DNA of 64,000 nucleotides from Legionella sp. (GTDB lineage Bacteria > Pseudomonadota > Gammaproteobacteria > Legionellales > Legionellaceae), in contig JARLJR010000011.1 of the NCBI GenBank assembly GCA_031291095.1, positions 1 to 64,000 of the forward strand, given 5' to 3'. Below are positions 8,600-16,925 of the stretch, piece after piece. The notes under the pieces are model-generated. The model worked only from the letters and a program-made list of their open reading frames with translations, was not told the DNA's origin and searched no databases. How positions within the stretch are numbered: position 1 is the stretch's first letter; the number at the start of each line of letters is the position of its first letter. A program made the translations under genes and the position numbers.

Positions 8600-9898
8600 A
8601 TGCCTTTAGCGCCCAATACTGACGAATTATTTTCTGGCTTTTCAAAACTTTCCCGTGAAGAACGCTTTAAAAGATTACTTGCTTTAGGTGCAGTTACCCC
8701 TGAAGACATTACGTTTCTCAAAAATGGCGGAGTAAAAGATTTAAACCTGGCAGATAAATTAATCGAAAATGTTATTGGCTATTTCCAACTTCCTTTAGGT
8801 GTTGCGACCAATTTTAATATTAATGGCCTAGATTATGTCATTCCTATGGCTGTGGAAGAAACTTCTATTATTGCCGCCCTATCCAAATCAGCCAAATGGA
8901 TTAGACAATGTGGCGAAATCAAAGCCTGGGTTCATGGAGACTGCATTCTCGGGCAAATCCAATTAGCCCAAGTCCAAGATTTCCAAAAATTCTCCCGAGT
9001 TTTTACAGAAAATCGACAATACCTTATTGAAAAAGCCAACAAAGATGTTGCGGCCAATATGGTAAAACGTGGTGGTGGGGTTATTGATTTAAGCTTACGT
9101 CATCTACAAAGAGCAGATGGTAAAGACATGGCGGTAATTCATTTAATGATGAATAGCTGTGATGCCATGGGCGCCAACATCATTAACCAAGTTTTAGAAT
9201 ACTTAAAAGCGCCGATTGAAGACTTAACTGGTGAAGAAGTCACCATGTGTATTTTGTCCAATCTTAACGATCAAAAACTAACTACGGCACAAGTAACGAT
9301 TCATACCATTGATCCAATCCTTGGACAAAAATTACAAGAAGCCTCTCTTTTTGCCGAGATGGATTCCTACCGCGCTGCTACCCATAATAAGGGTGTGATG
9401 AATGGCATTGACCCCGTACTGATTGCTACGGGGAATGATTGGCGCGCTGTAGAAGCTGGTGTGCATGCCTATGCTGCTCGCGAAGGTCAATATCAAGCAA
9501 TTACACGCTGGCGTTACCAAGATGGCGTACTTACTGGGCAATTAACTGCCCCAATTATCGTGGGCACAATCGGCGGTGTAACCGCACTCCATCCTACAGC
9601 CAAAATGTGCTTACGCATGATGAATATCAGCTCAGCTAATGAACTTTCTCAAGTAATTGCCGCGGTAGGCTTGGTACAAAATTTAGGTGCACTAAAAGCT
9701 CTCTGTACGGAAGGCATCATTCAAGGCCATATGAAGCTACACATTGATAACCTGCTCTTAGCCGCAGGAGCAAATGAAAATGAAATGCCTGAATTAAAAG
9801 AGCGTCTACAAAACTGGCTGCATATGCACAAGCGAATTAGCCTCAATAATGCTCATGATTTACTCGCAGAAATCAGACAAGCGCCAATTGCTGTATGA
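8600..9898 (+). CDS. mvaA: Hydroxymethylglutaryl-CoA reductase (class II)
   Basis: 432 residues, the size of bacterial class II enzymes without the membrane domain. It interconverts HMG-CoA and mevalonate with NAD(P)H. Diagnostic stretches are ENVIGYFQLPLGVA, IPMAVEETSIIAA (with the catalytic Glu), MNSCDAMGANI (the cofactor-binding DAMGxN motif) and GTIGG. A strong ribosome-binding site (AGAGGAG) precedes ATG 8600. The stop overlaps the phosphomevalonate kinase start by 4 bases (ATGA), so the pair forms an operon that feeds mevalonate into the pathway. Confidence 0.95.
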   Translation: MPLAPNTDELFSGFSKLSREERFKRLLALGAVTPEDITFLKNGGVKDLNLADKLIENVIGYFQLPLGVATNFNINGLDYVIPMAVEETSIIAALSKSAKWIRQCGEIKAWVHGDCILGQIQLAQVQDFQKFSRVFTENRQYLIEKANKDVAANMVKRGGGVIDLSLRHLQRADGKDMAVIHLMMNSCDAMGANIINQVLEYLKAPIEDLTGEEVTMCILSNLNDQKLTTAQVTIHTIDPILGQKLQEASLFAEMDSYRAATHNKGVMNGIDPVLIATGNDWRAVEAGVHAYAAREGQYQAITRWRYQDGVLTGQLTAPIIVGTIGGVTALHPTAKMCLRMMNISSANELSQVIAAVGLVQNLGALKALCTEGIIQGHMKLHIDNLLLAAGANENEMPELKERLQNWLHMHKRISLNNAHDLLAEIRQAPIAV

Positions 9899-10758
9899 AG
9901 TGGCTAATCCCTGCTAAAACGTTTTTATTAGGCGAATATGCTGCTGTAGCGGAAGCTTCTGCTATCGTGCTGACGACTACCCCCTGCTTTGAGTTATCGC
10001 AAAGTACTGAACCCGATTTAGTCGGGATTCATCCACAATCGCCCGCAGGCTTATGGTGGCAGCAACAAAACATAGAAACAGGTCTAACTTGGCATGATCC
10101 CTACGCGGGCATTGGTGGTTTAGGTGCATCCAGCGCACAATTTCTCGCAAGCTACCTTGCCAGTCGCATGCTGCAAGAGAAGCGAGCGGATATGGATAGC
10201 ATGCTCGAAGCCTACTATCAGGCTTCATGGACCGGCAAAGGTCTAAGACCGAGCGGCTACGATGTGATTGCTCAATCCCAACAAGGATGCGTCTATATTA
10301 ATAGGCAAAATAAAACAGTTCAGTGCTATGACTGGTCTTTGCATGATTTGTCTTTTTTCCTCATACATACAGGAATAAAACTGGCCACACACTATCATTT
10401 ACAAGATACCGCCCTACCTAGCCAAATTGATTATCTATCAAACTTAGTTGATATGGCTAAAAATGCGTTTGAACACCAAGACTCTCAACAATTGATAACC
10501 TGCGTCAACAACTACCATGCAAAATTAGCGGAATTAGGTCTGGTAGCAGAACATAGTCTGCAATTGATTAACCAATTAAAAAGCCATCCCGAAGTGCTAG
10601 CAATAAAAGGCTGTGGCGCTTTAGGAGCTGATATTATATTAATCCTGACTTCTCGAAGTGAGGCCCCAGCATTCGATGCCAAACTAAAGCAAGAAAATCA
10701 CACTCTTCTAGCAACTGAAAATTTATTAAATTTTAGCCAACCTCTTTTAGCTCTATAA
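9895..10758 (+). CDS. mvaK2: Phosphomevalonate kinase
   Basis: 287-residue GHMP kinase that phosphorylates 5-phosphomevalonate to the diphosphate. The N-terminal motif is IPAKTFLLGEYAAV. The ATP loop is GIGGLGASSAQFLA (about residues 72-85), SGYDVIAQ carries the Asp of the active site, and GCGALGADIIL is the C-terminal GHMP motif. It is shorter than Gram-positive MvaK2 (about 360 residues), which suggests compact loops. It overlaps the reductase gene by 4 bases. The function follows from the context: the other three pathway enzymes are present and this is the only unassigned GHMP kinase. Confidence 0.88.
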   Translation: MKWLIPAKTFLLGEYAAVAEASAIVLTTTPCFELSQSTEPDLVGIHPQSPAGLWWQQQNIETGLTWHDPYAGIGGLGASSAQFLASYLASRMLQEKRADMDSMLEAYYQASWTGKGLRPSGYDVIAQSQQGCVYINRQNKTVQCYDWSLHDLSFFLIHTGIKLATHYHLQDTALPSQIDYLSNLVDMAKNAFEHQDSQQLITCVNNYHAKLAELGLVAEHSLQLINQLKSHPEVLAIKGCGALGADIILILTSRSEAPAFDAKLKQENHTLLATENLLNFSQPLLAL

Positions 10759-11085
10759 AATGCTATTACCATAAGACATCAAGATCATGTCAATTTAGCC
10801 CGTAAACAAGCTATAGCGCATCAAAAAAATGACTCCGACCAAAGCATAATCCAAAATTGGAACTTAAATCCAAGCTCGCCCCAAAATTACAACGACACCT
10901 TTCTCAACCAGTTTCACTGCTAAAACTCAAATAACAAAAATAATTATAAAACCCTGCATTATCATCAATATACAAAAAACAACCAACTTATTCACTTTAG
11001 TACCAATAACACCCTGCGTGTCAAAATAAATGAGGCTTTGAGCGATAAAATTACAAAAAAAATGGCAAAAACCGCAAAAAAACAC
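10759..11085. other. Intergenic region before the tRNA cluster
   Basis: No coding sequence, terminator or repeat that I can support. The region is A-rich, and the tRNA promoter begins at its right end. Confidence 0.5.
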
Positions 11086-11113
11086 TTGTAATTCTGCGCC
11101 AATACGGTATTAT
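11086..11113 (+). promoter_or_regulatory. Promoter of the tRNA-Lys genes
   Basis: TTGTAA (11086-11091) and TATTAT (11108-11113) have a 16-base spacer and end 13 bases before the mature 5' end of the first tRNA-Lys. No separate promoter is obvious before the second copy, so the two are probably transcribed together. Confidence 0.5.
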
Positions 11114-11126
11114 TTCAGCCTCTTTA

Positions 11127-11202
11127 GGGCCGTTAGCTCAGTTGGTAGAGCAGGAGGCTTTTAACCTCTGTGTCATAGGTTCGAATCCTATACGGCCCAC
11201 CA
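11127..11202 (+). tRNA. tRNA-Lys (anticodon TTT), first copy
   Basis: 76 bases including an encoded CCA end. The acceptor stem GGGCCGT pairs with ACGGCCC. The anticodon loop is CTTTTAA with anticodon TTT, and the T-arm carries GGTTCGAATCC. It is identical to the copy at 11247. Confidence 0.97.
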
Positions 11203-11246
11203 GTTTTTGTAGTACAGTGTAGTAGTTTTAAAAGTTTTGCCCTTTA

Positions 11247-11322
11247 GGGCCGTTAGCTCAGTTGGTAGAGCAGGAGGCTTTTAACCTCTGTGTCATAGGT
11301 TCGAATCCTATACGGCCCACCA
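11247..11322 (+). tRNA. tRNA-Lys (anticodon TTT), second copy
   Basis: Identical over 76 bases to the upstream tRNA-Lys and separated from it by 44 bases. The TTTAG just before the mature 5' end is also repeated, which points to tandem duplication. Confidence 0.97.
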
Positions 11323-11386
11323 TTCTTGGTCATCAAAACCCATCAACCGACCAAGATGCATTCAAGATCAGAATTCACACCCCAAT

Positions 11387-11463
11387 GCGCTCGTAGCTCA
11401 GCTGGATAGAGTACTTGGCTTCGAACCAAGGTGTCGGGGGTTCGAGTCCCTCCGAGCGCGCCA
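11387..11463 (+). tRNA. tRNA-Arg (anticodon TCG), island integration site
   Basis: 77 bases with encoded CCA. The acceptor stem GCGCTCG pairs with CGAGCGC, and the anticodon loop CTTCGAA gives anticodon TCG. Its 3' half, from the anticodon stem to the CCA plus four more bases, is repeated at 17753-17807. This makes the gene the attachment site of a genomic island, with the intact tRNA retained at the left end. Confidence 0.96.
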
Positions 11464-11467
11464 TTTA
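11413..11467 (+). repeat. attL: 55-bp direct repeat inside tRNA-Arg
   Basis: This stretch matches 17753-17807 in the same orientation with one mismatch (GGTGTCGG here, GGTATCGG there). It spans the anticodon arm to just past the CCA, the usual core for tyrosine-recombinase integration into tRNA genes. Fifty bases further in, an 18-base motif (11517-11534) recurs near the right end at 17631-17648 with one mismatch, as arm-type integrase sites do. Confidence 0.85.
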
Positions 11468-11722
11468 GTTATTTAAAATCAATAAGTTAATTGAAACTAT
11501 AAAAAACCACCAATACTGATGTAGCAAAATTGTAGTAATTTACGTGTGTTTTACTGGTTTTAATGGTGTAGCATAAAAACCAAGTCTCCTATTATAGCCC
11601 TGCTATTGCCGATATCATTCAACTAACAGTCTCACAAGATATGAACCTACGAAAATATTTTTAGAAATGATATTATCTCTTAAGAATAAGCCCATCATCG
11701 AAACTACTGAAATAAAGGCTAT

Positions 11723-12718
11723 ATGGTGAAGAATACTATAATATATCAAACAGAAGATGGTGGCCTTAAAACAGATGTCACTTTACATAACGATACAGTT
11801 TGGTTGACTCAGAAACAAATTGGAGAACTTTTTAATAAAGATGTTCGAACCATAAATGAACACATCCAAAATATTTTTTCAGAAGAAGAACTCTTACCTG
11901 CATCAACTATCCGGAATTTCCGGATAGTTCAAGAAGAAGGAAAACGACAAGTTGCAAGAAATATCGAGCATTACAATCTTGATGTTATTATCTCTATTGG
12001 GTACCGTGTTAAGTCTAAGGAAGGTACTCGATTTAGAATATGGGCAAATAAAATCTTAAAAGACTATTTTATAAAAGGCTATGCCCTAGATCAGAAGCGC
12101 TTAAAACAACATGAGTATCAATTACAAGAGCTTCAAAAAACAATTCATTTGTTTCAAACTGCAGAATCAAAAACATTAAATCAGCCAGAAGCAAATGGAC
12201 TTTTAAATATTCTTATAAACTATACACATAGTTTTATCCTTCTAAACCAGTATGATACTGGGAATCTATCTAAGGAAGGCTTAAACAAAAATATCACCGT
12301 TGAAATTACCTTTTCTGATGCAATACATGCGATTCAAAAACTAAAGGAACAACTTATTATAAAAAAAGAGGCCACAGATTTATTTGGACGCCCAAAGGAC
12401 GAAAGTTTTGCTGGCATACTAGGCAACATTGTACAAAGCTTTGGTGAAGAGTATTTATATCCTAGTATTGAAGAACAAGCAGCGCATCTACTGTATTTCG
12501 TAATAAAAAATCATCCCTTTACAGACGGAAATAAGCGTATTGGCGCGTTTATGTTTATTTGGTTCTTACAACTTAACCAACATCATTTAAAAGCCAATGG
12601 CGAAACAAAAATTAATGATAATGCTTTAGTAGCGATTGCTTTATTAGTGGCACAAAGTGATCCCGCTCAAAAAGACACAATGATAAAGTTGATTATCAAT
12701 TTAATTAGAAATGAGTAA
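11723..12718 (+). CDS. RhuM-family protein with C-terminal Fic/DOC domain
   Basis: 331 residues. The N-terminal part (about 1-120) is a RhuM domain (VWLTQKQIGELFNKDVRTINEHI). The C-terminal part is a Fic domain whose catalytic motif HPFTDGNKRIG begins at His264. Fic enzymes usually transfer AMP or another nucleotide group to target proteins, and Doc toxins phosphorylate EF-Tu. This exact fusion is a known family often found on genomic islands, with an unsettled role in toxicity, phage defence or virulence. No separate antitoxin is adjacent. It is the first gene inside the att-flanked island. AAAGG lies upstream of ATG 11723. Identification is secure; function is not. Confidence 0.85.
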   Translation: MVKNTIIYQTEDGGLKTDVTLHNDTVWLTQKQIGELFNKDVRTINEHIQNIFSEEELLPASTIRNFRIVQEEGKRQVARNIEHYNLDVIISIGYRVKSKEGTRFRIWANKILKDYFIKGYALDQKRLKQHEYQLQELQKTIHLFQTAESKTLNQPEANGLLNILINYTHSFILLNQYDTGNLSKEGLNKNITVEITFSDAIHAIQKLKEQLIIKKEATDLFGRPKDESFAGILGNIVQSFGEEYLYPSIEEQAAHLLYFVIKNHPFTDGNKRIGAFMFIWFLQLNQHHLKANGETKINDNALVAIALLVAQSDPAQKDTMIKLIINLIRNE

Positions 12719-12779
12719 TCAATTTGCTAGAGATAAAAAATAAAATACAGCAAGCTGGGAAATGATTCTTTTCCTAAAC

Positions 12780-12830
12780 AGCATTCGAAAGAATGTATAT
12801 TGCGCCCTTGCTGTTCGCTTCGGGACTTTG
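12780..12830 (+). other. Candidate oriT nic region
   Basis: TGTATATTGCGCCCTT (12794-12809) contains the GCGCCCT core of the IncQ/Ti-type nic consensus (TAAGTGCGCCCT). It lies about 100 bases upstream of traC- and traD-like genes in the orientation seen on Ti-type plasmids, where oriT precedes traC-traD. This is a motif match plus context only. The relaxase gene (traA/mobA) expected on the other side is absent. Confidence 0.35.
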
Positions 12831-12925
12831 AATTTCGCTACGCTCAATTTATTGATAAAGAACTATTGCATTTGGAGATCTGTCATTGTAGGCTTATTTT
12901 GTTACTCATTTGCGGAGAAATGATT

Positions 12926-13132
12926 ATGTCAACGAAGACAGGATCGCAAATGGAAGCAGTACTCTTGGATAGAATCGAAAAAGCTAAAATCCAGTTAGAG
13001 AAGTTACGGCAAAAGCATAAACTTGAAATTGGTACTCTAGCCTATAAACACGGCCTTCATCAATTTGAAAGTAAGCAACTAGACTCAGCATTTTTAAAGC
13101 TTGCCAAGGAGTTATCACATGGCCATGCTTGA
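12926..13132 (+). CDS. traC: TraC-like mobilization accessory protein
   Basis: 68 residues, charged and helical (LLDRIEKAKIQLEKLRQKHKLEIGTLAYKHGL). The pattern of a short coiled coil followed by an L-x-x-A-F-x-x-L-A segment fits the small TraC-like proteins that accompany Ti-type relaxases. The start at 12926 is chosen because GGAG sits 8 bases upstream; the frame stays open further upstream but without family-like sequence. It overlaps the next gene by 14 bases. The gene order (candidate oriT, traC, traD) matches the Ti-type transfer module. No relaxase or coupling protein is present, so it is probably a remnant or depends on another element. Confidence 0.55.
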   Translation: MSTKTGSQMEAVLLDRIEKAKIQLEKLRQKHKLEIGTLAYKHGLHQFESKQLDSAFLKLAKELSHGHA

Positions 13133-13385
13133 GCAGATTGAAAAAGAAAAACAGATGATCGCTCGTTGTGAAAAATCACTGTCATTAGAAAAATTGAAAA
13201 AACGTAAAGCCGAGACTAGGCATAAAATAGAACTAGGTGGTTTAGTGATTAAATCAGGAATAACTCAATTTAATAGATTTACTATTCTAGGAGCCCTAAA
13301 TTATATTTTCAACTTAATGACTCATGATGCCTCTCTAGTTGGTAAACTAGAAACCAAGGGACAAAATTTATTAACAAAAGATTGA
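13119..13385 (+). CDS. traD: TraD-like conjugal transfer protein
   Basis: 88 residues. The centre (KKRKAETRHKIELGGLVIKSG, then ILGALNYI) matches the small TraD family of Ti/rhizobial transfer regions, where R-K-x-x-T-R-x-K-I-E-L-G-G-L-V-x-K-A-G is the hallmark. This is not the large F-plasmid TraD ATPase. The start at 13119 has AAGGAG seven bases upstream and overlaps the preceding traC-like gene, so the two are coupled. It supports a conjugative origin for the island. Confidence 0.7.
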   Translation: MAMLEQIEKEKQMIARCEKSLSLEKLKKRKAETRHKIELGGLVIKSGITQFNRFTILGALNYIFNLMTHDASLVGKLETKGQNLLTKD

Positions 13386-13400
13386 AGTTAAGGCACTTCC

Positions 13401-14879
13401 ATGACAGACATCAATAACAGCGAATATCAACTTAAAAACCTAGGAAAAATAAATATTATTTTGGGTAAAAATGGTTGTGGAAAGAGTACTCTTCTTAAAA
13501 AAATTTCAAGAACTATCGACGTTAATTTATACGGAAAAATTAAATATATCACTCCTGAACGCGGTGGTAGCTTAACTTATGAACCCAATATTGATCACAA
13601 TATCTCAACAAATTCTAGTTGGTTAAGCGACACTCGCTATGTGAATAGACTTGAAAACTTTCGCCAACAAAGTGTTGCTCAATTCAGAAATCTCGAACTC
13701 TTGTTTCATAGGGAAGTAGAAGTATCGAAAGAATTAAGAGCTGATACTAATTACACATTTGATCTTTATTTTAATAGGTTAAATAAATTGCTGGATAATG
13801 TTGAAATTAGAAGATCAGGGTCTGTATTTAAAATATATAAAAAAGGAAGCGATCAAGAGATTCATTCAAATGAAATAAGCAGTGGGGAATCAGAACTTAT
13901 TTCTTTAGGAATAGAATGTCTTGTTTTTGAAAAAGAATGCGATAAAGAAAAAATAAATCTTTTATTTTTAGATGAACCTGATGTTCATTTACACCCAGAT
14001 CTACAAGCGAGATTATGTGAATTTATGTGTGAGTTAGTACAAAATAAAAATGCGATTATTGTTATGGCTACACATAGTACAGCGATCTTAGGGGCACTAG
14101 AAAGTTTTGATGAAACATATTTAGAATTTATGGTTTCCGGTCAAAGAGAACTAGATTTTAAAAAAATATCGGACGAATATCGCAAAATCTTACCTATTTT
14201 TGGCGCCCACCCATTATCTAATCTTTTCAATCAATCACCTATTTTTCTCGTTGAGGGTGAAGATGATGAACGTATATGGCAGCAAGCCGTAAGAACCTCG
14301 AATAAAAAATTAAAACTATATCCTTGTTCAACAGATGGGATAACAAACATGACAAATTACGAACAAGATGTAGAAAAAATAATTTTGGCTGTCTATGATA
14401 ATGCAAAAGCCTACTCATTAAGAGATAGAGATGAAGGTTCCAATGAAATAACTAATCTAAAAATAATTAATCGCTTTGTGCTAAATTGTCGAGCAGCAGA
14501 AAATTTATTATTAACAGAACAAGTATTAAATACTTTGGGAATCACTTGGGAGGAATTAACAATAAAAATAGAAGAGTGGCTTCTTAAGAATAACACTCAT
14601 CAGCACTATCAAAGAATGTCAGATTTTAAAAATAGCGAATATGATAGACGGAATTTTGACTTAAAACAAATTAGAAATAATCTAATGTACTTGATTGAAA
14701 AACCAACCTCTTGGGAAGTAGCCATTGGAAAAACAATAGGAAATTTATTAGCAAACAATGAGTTGCAGAGTAATTCTTCACTTAACTCCCATCAAATCAC
14801 CTCATATCTTGGAGAAAAACTTGTCACTTTATTAAATGCTCAATCAAATTATGTCATTGGACATTCAATTAAACAATAA
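13401..14879 (+). CDS. OLD-like AAA ATPase with C-terminal TOPRIM domain
   Basis: 492 residues. The N-terminal ABC/SMC-type ATPase has Walker A GKNGCGKST at residues 22-30, signature SSGESE near 160, Walker B LLFLDEPDVHLHPD near 190 and a switch ATHS near 225. A TOPRIM nuclease domain follows, with VEGEDDE near 284 (catalytic Glu) and LRDRDE near 340 (the D-x-D metal site). This layout is that of OLD-family nucleases, the same fold as GajA of Gabija. No GajB-like helicase, PtuB HNH nuclease or reverse transcriptase is adjacent, so it would be a class 1, single-gene OLD-like system. It starts 15 bases after traD-like and converges on the CBASS operon. Confidence 0.8.
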   Translation: MTDINNSEYQLKNLGKINIILGKNGCGKSTLLKKISRTIDVNLYGKIKYITPERGGSLTYEPNIDHNISTNSSWLSDTRYVNRLENFRQQSVAQFRNLELLFHREVEVSKELRADTNYTFDLYFNRLNKLLDNVEIRRSGSVFKIYKKGSDQEIHSNEISSGESELISLGIECLVFEKECDKEKINLLFLDEPDVHLHPDLQARLCEFMCELVQNKNAIIVMATHSTAILGALESFDETYLEFMVSGQRELDFKKISDEYRKILPIFGAHPLSNLFNQSPIFLVEGEDDERIWQQAVRTSNKKLKLYPCSTDGITNMTNYEQDVEKIILAVYDNAKAYSLRDRDEGSNEITNLKIINRFVLNCRAAENLLLTEQVLNTLGITWEELTIKIEEWLLKNNTHQHYQRMSDFKNSEYDRRNFDLKQIRNNLMYLIEKPTSWEVAIGKTIGNLLANNELQSNSSLNSHQITSYLGEKLVTLLNAQSNYVIGHSIKQ

Positions 14880-14939
14880 TTTGCTCTTTCCTAAGCAGAC
14901 AAATCTATTAATTATTGAAACGATGTCTATAAATCACAA

Positions 14940-15875
14940 CTAAGTTAAACGATTTATTCCTTCATACTGACTTACACAATCATCTACATCAACAATCATT
15001 GCTTTATTCATGGATTGTTGTGTCAACCAGTACAGCCAATCAAAAATTGGGGAAGTTGTAGCCCTATAATTATTCCAAATAAATAATAAGCTAGTTAAAT
15101 TTCCCCTCAAATTAGAGGAGTCGTAAGCCTTATCATTTAGCTGTTTCTCCCACAAGGTTGAAACTTCTTGTATTGCGGAGTCGGAAATATCAATACCGGT
15201 GCTATTAGAAATAAACTCATCAACCATTAGTTCAATTAATGGAAACGTAGGTACTAAAATTTTGACAATATAATCAGCAATTAGATAATTCAAAAAATAC
15301 ATACTTAAAAAACCTAAACCGAATAATGTAAAAATAAAAACTCCCAACAAAATTCTATACTTCTTTCGAAGCTCATTTTCCCATTTGTATGTCGATAATA
15401 AGCAAAGACATATAGCGGGGATTTCAGGTATTTTAGAAACAGAATTAGGCCACCATTCAGCTAAATTCGGCCTATCATTGGGATTTTTTAATAACCATAA
15501 TTTAGAATATCTATCTATTTGACTTGGCATAATTTCAGCTAAGGACGGTTTTGAACCAATCTTAAACACAGTGAAATCATGAAGTCGATTAAGATTAGCC
15601 CCTAAAATTAATAATGGTTTGATTAAATAATGTTCCCCAAATGTATTAAATAATAATAGCAATAAACTTAAAGCAATAATAAAGGCGTTTAAATTTCCTT
15701 GTAAAAATTGTGTCTCTATTATTTGAGTTGAAAACAATAATTGTCCAGCAACTAAAATTATAGTTAATATCCATATAAAGGATTTCCAGCATTTAGCTTG
15801 TTTATAGACCTGCCGAAAAGCAGCTGCAATTTTTATAGATTTTTCTTCAGATTGTCTCTTATCAATACAATTCAT
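14940..15875 (-). CDS. S-4TM family pore-forming CBASS effector
   Basis: 311 residues with four predicted membrane helices at about 31-49, 62-83, 174-196 and 200-215. Between the helix pairs is the stretch WWPNSVSKIPEIPAI followed by KWENELRKKY, characteristic of S-4TM putative pore-forming effectors that accompany SMODS nucleotidyltransferases. On sensing a cyclic nucleotide the protein is expected to breach the inner membrane and abort phage infection. Its ATG directly follows the stop of the nucleotidyltransferase (TAAATG), so the two are one operon. It lies in the att-flanked island, convergent with the OLD-like gene. Confidence 0.8.
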   Translation of the reverse strand: MNCIDKRQSEEKSIKIAAAFRQVYKQAKCWKSFIWILTIILVAGQLLFSTQIIETQFLQGNLNAFIIALSLLLLLFNTFGEHYLIKPLLILGANLNRLHDFTVFKIGSKPSLAEIMPSQIDRYSKLWLLKNPNDRPNLAEWWPNSVSKIPEIPAICLCLLSTYKWENELRKKYRILLGVFIFTLFGLGFLSMYFLNYLIADYIVKILVPTFPLIELMVDEFISNSTGIDISDSAIQEVSTLWEKQLNDKAYDSSNLRGNLTSLLFIWNNYRATTSPIFDWLYWLTQQSMNKAMIVDVDDCVSQYEGINRLT

Positions 15876-16859
15876 TTAAATTAAATCAACCCCTAAAATT
15901 TGGCACCATGTTTCAATGGAGCAAGCAGGATAATTTTCAGTTTCAAAACTACGAGCTTCTTCCGCAATCCGCTTATCATCATAAGCTCTTTTTGAGATTT
16001 TATTTCTTAATTCATTTGTTAAACAATTAATATCGCCTTGAATGCCCTTGTGATCATATACCGGGGGAAATATTGAGGAAGCAATATAACCAAAAAAACC
16101 TGGTAAATCCAAATCCACAAACTGACTGATAGATTTCTGCTCACAATAATTTAATACAATGGTTTCTAATAAATAGGAGGGTATATTTAGTTTAGAAAAC
16201 TTATTCCAGTATTTTATTATACGGATAAAATTTAATACATTTCCATTGTTATCTTGATTAATTTGAGTAACTTTTTCTTGATCTAATTTGGGGTTAGTTT
16301 TTTTCCATGCACCTTTACCATCGGGGATAAAATAATAGCTATTGCCATTGTTGTCACAATTAGTATAAAAACAGGGAACGATATCAAAGACCCAATTATA
16401 ACTGTTCAATTCCAAAGTTGCCGCTTCTTGATTTCTTTTAATACTTGCATCTTTATATTGAGGAACTTGCTTAAGAGCCCAAATAAATTTATTAATAATT
16501 TTTATTGAATTTATTAAGTTGGTACCTTCATTACAAAATTGATTTAATAGACTATGATTTTTACTAACTTCAATTGTAGTTTTAGCACCAGATTCTGAAT
16601 ACTTTGCTCCTTCAGCACTTAAACATATCATTATATCTATATCATCCAAAGGTCTTATCTTAGTTCTTCGTGCAAAAGAACCATAATTAATATTATGGTC
16701 TGTGTATAGTTTAGGAAATTGGGTTATTTTTTCAGGAAAAGCATTAATTTGTTCGATTAACCAATTGCGACTTGCCCGAGCTTTATCAGTTTCTTCTTTA
16801 GATAGATTAACTTTATTATTTAAAAACCGCTGAAAAGAGGTTATAACATTTACGCTCAT
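15876..16859 (-). CDS. CBASS CD-NTase (SMODS nucleotidyltransferase)
   Basis: 327 residues. The nucleotidyltransferase signature is clear: GS at residues 60-61 (NYGSFARRTKI), the metal-binding pair D73 and D75 (PLDDIDIM), and a third acidic residue at D159 (FDIVPCF). A helical C-terminal domain follows. CD-NTases make cyclic di- or trinucleotides on phage infection. The gene is first in a two-gene operon with the S-4TM effector. No Cap2/Cap3 or HORMA/TRIP13 genes are present, so it would be a type I CBASS. The product nucleotide cannot be told from sequence alone. Confidence 0.85.
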   Translation of the reverse strand: MSVNVITSFQRFLNNKVNLSKEETDKARASRNWLIEQINAFPEKITQFPKLYTDHNINYGSFARRTKIRPLDDIDIMICLSAEGAKYSESGAKTTIEVSKNHSLLNQFCNEGTNLINSIKIINKFIWALKQVPQYKDASIKRNQEAATLELNSYNWVFDIVPCFYTNCDNNGNSYYFIPDGKGAWKKTNPKLDQEKVTQINQDNNGNVLNFIRIIKYWNKFSKLNIPSYLLETIVLNYCEQKSISQFVDLDLPGFFGYIASSIFPPVYDHKGIQGDINCLTNELRNKISKRAYDDKRIAEEARSFETENYPACSIETWCQILGVDLI

Positions 16860-16925
16860 AATTTACTCAAAAATTGGTTTAAATATTTTCTATATACATA
16901 AAACTAATAAAATTGTTATTCGCGA

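Noticed and set aside
13401-16859. A Gabija, Septu or retron system around the OLD-like gene
   Set aside because: No UvrD-like GajB, HNH PtuB or reverse transcriptase gene is present next to it.
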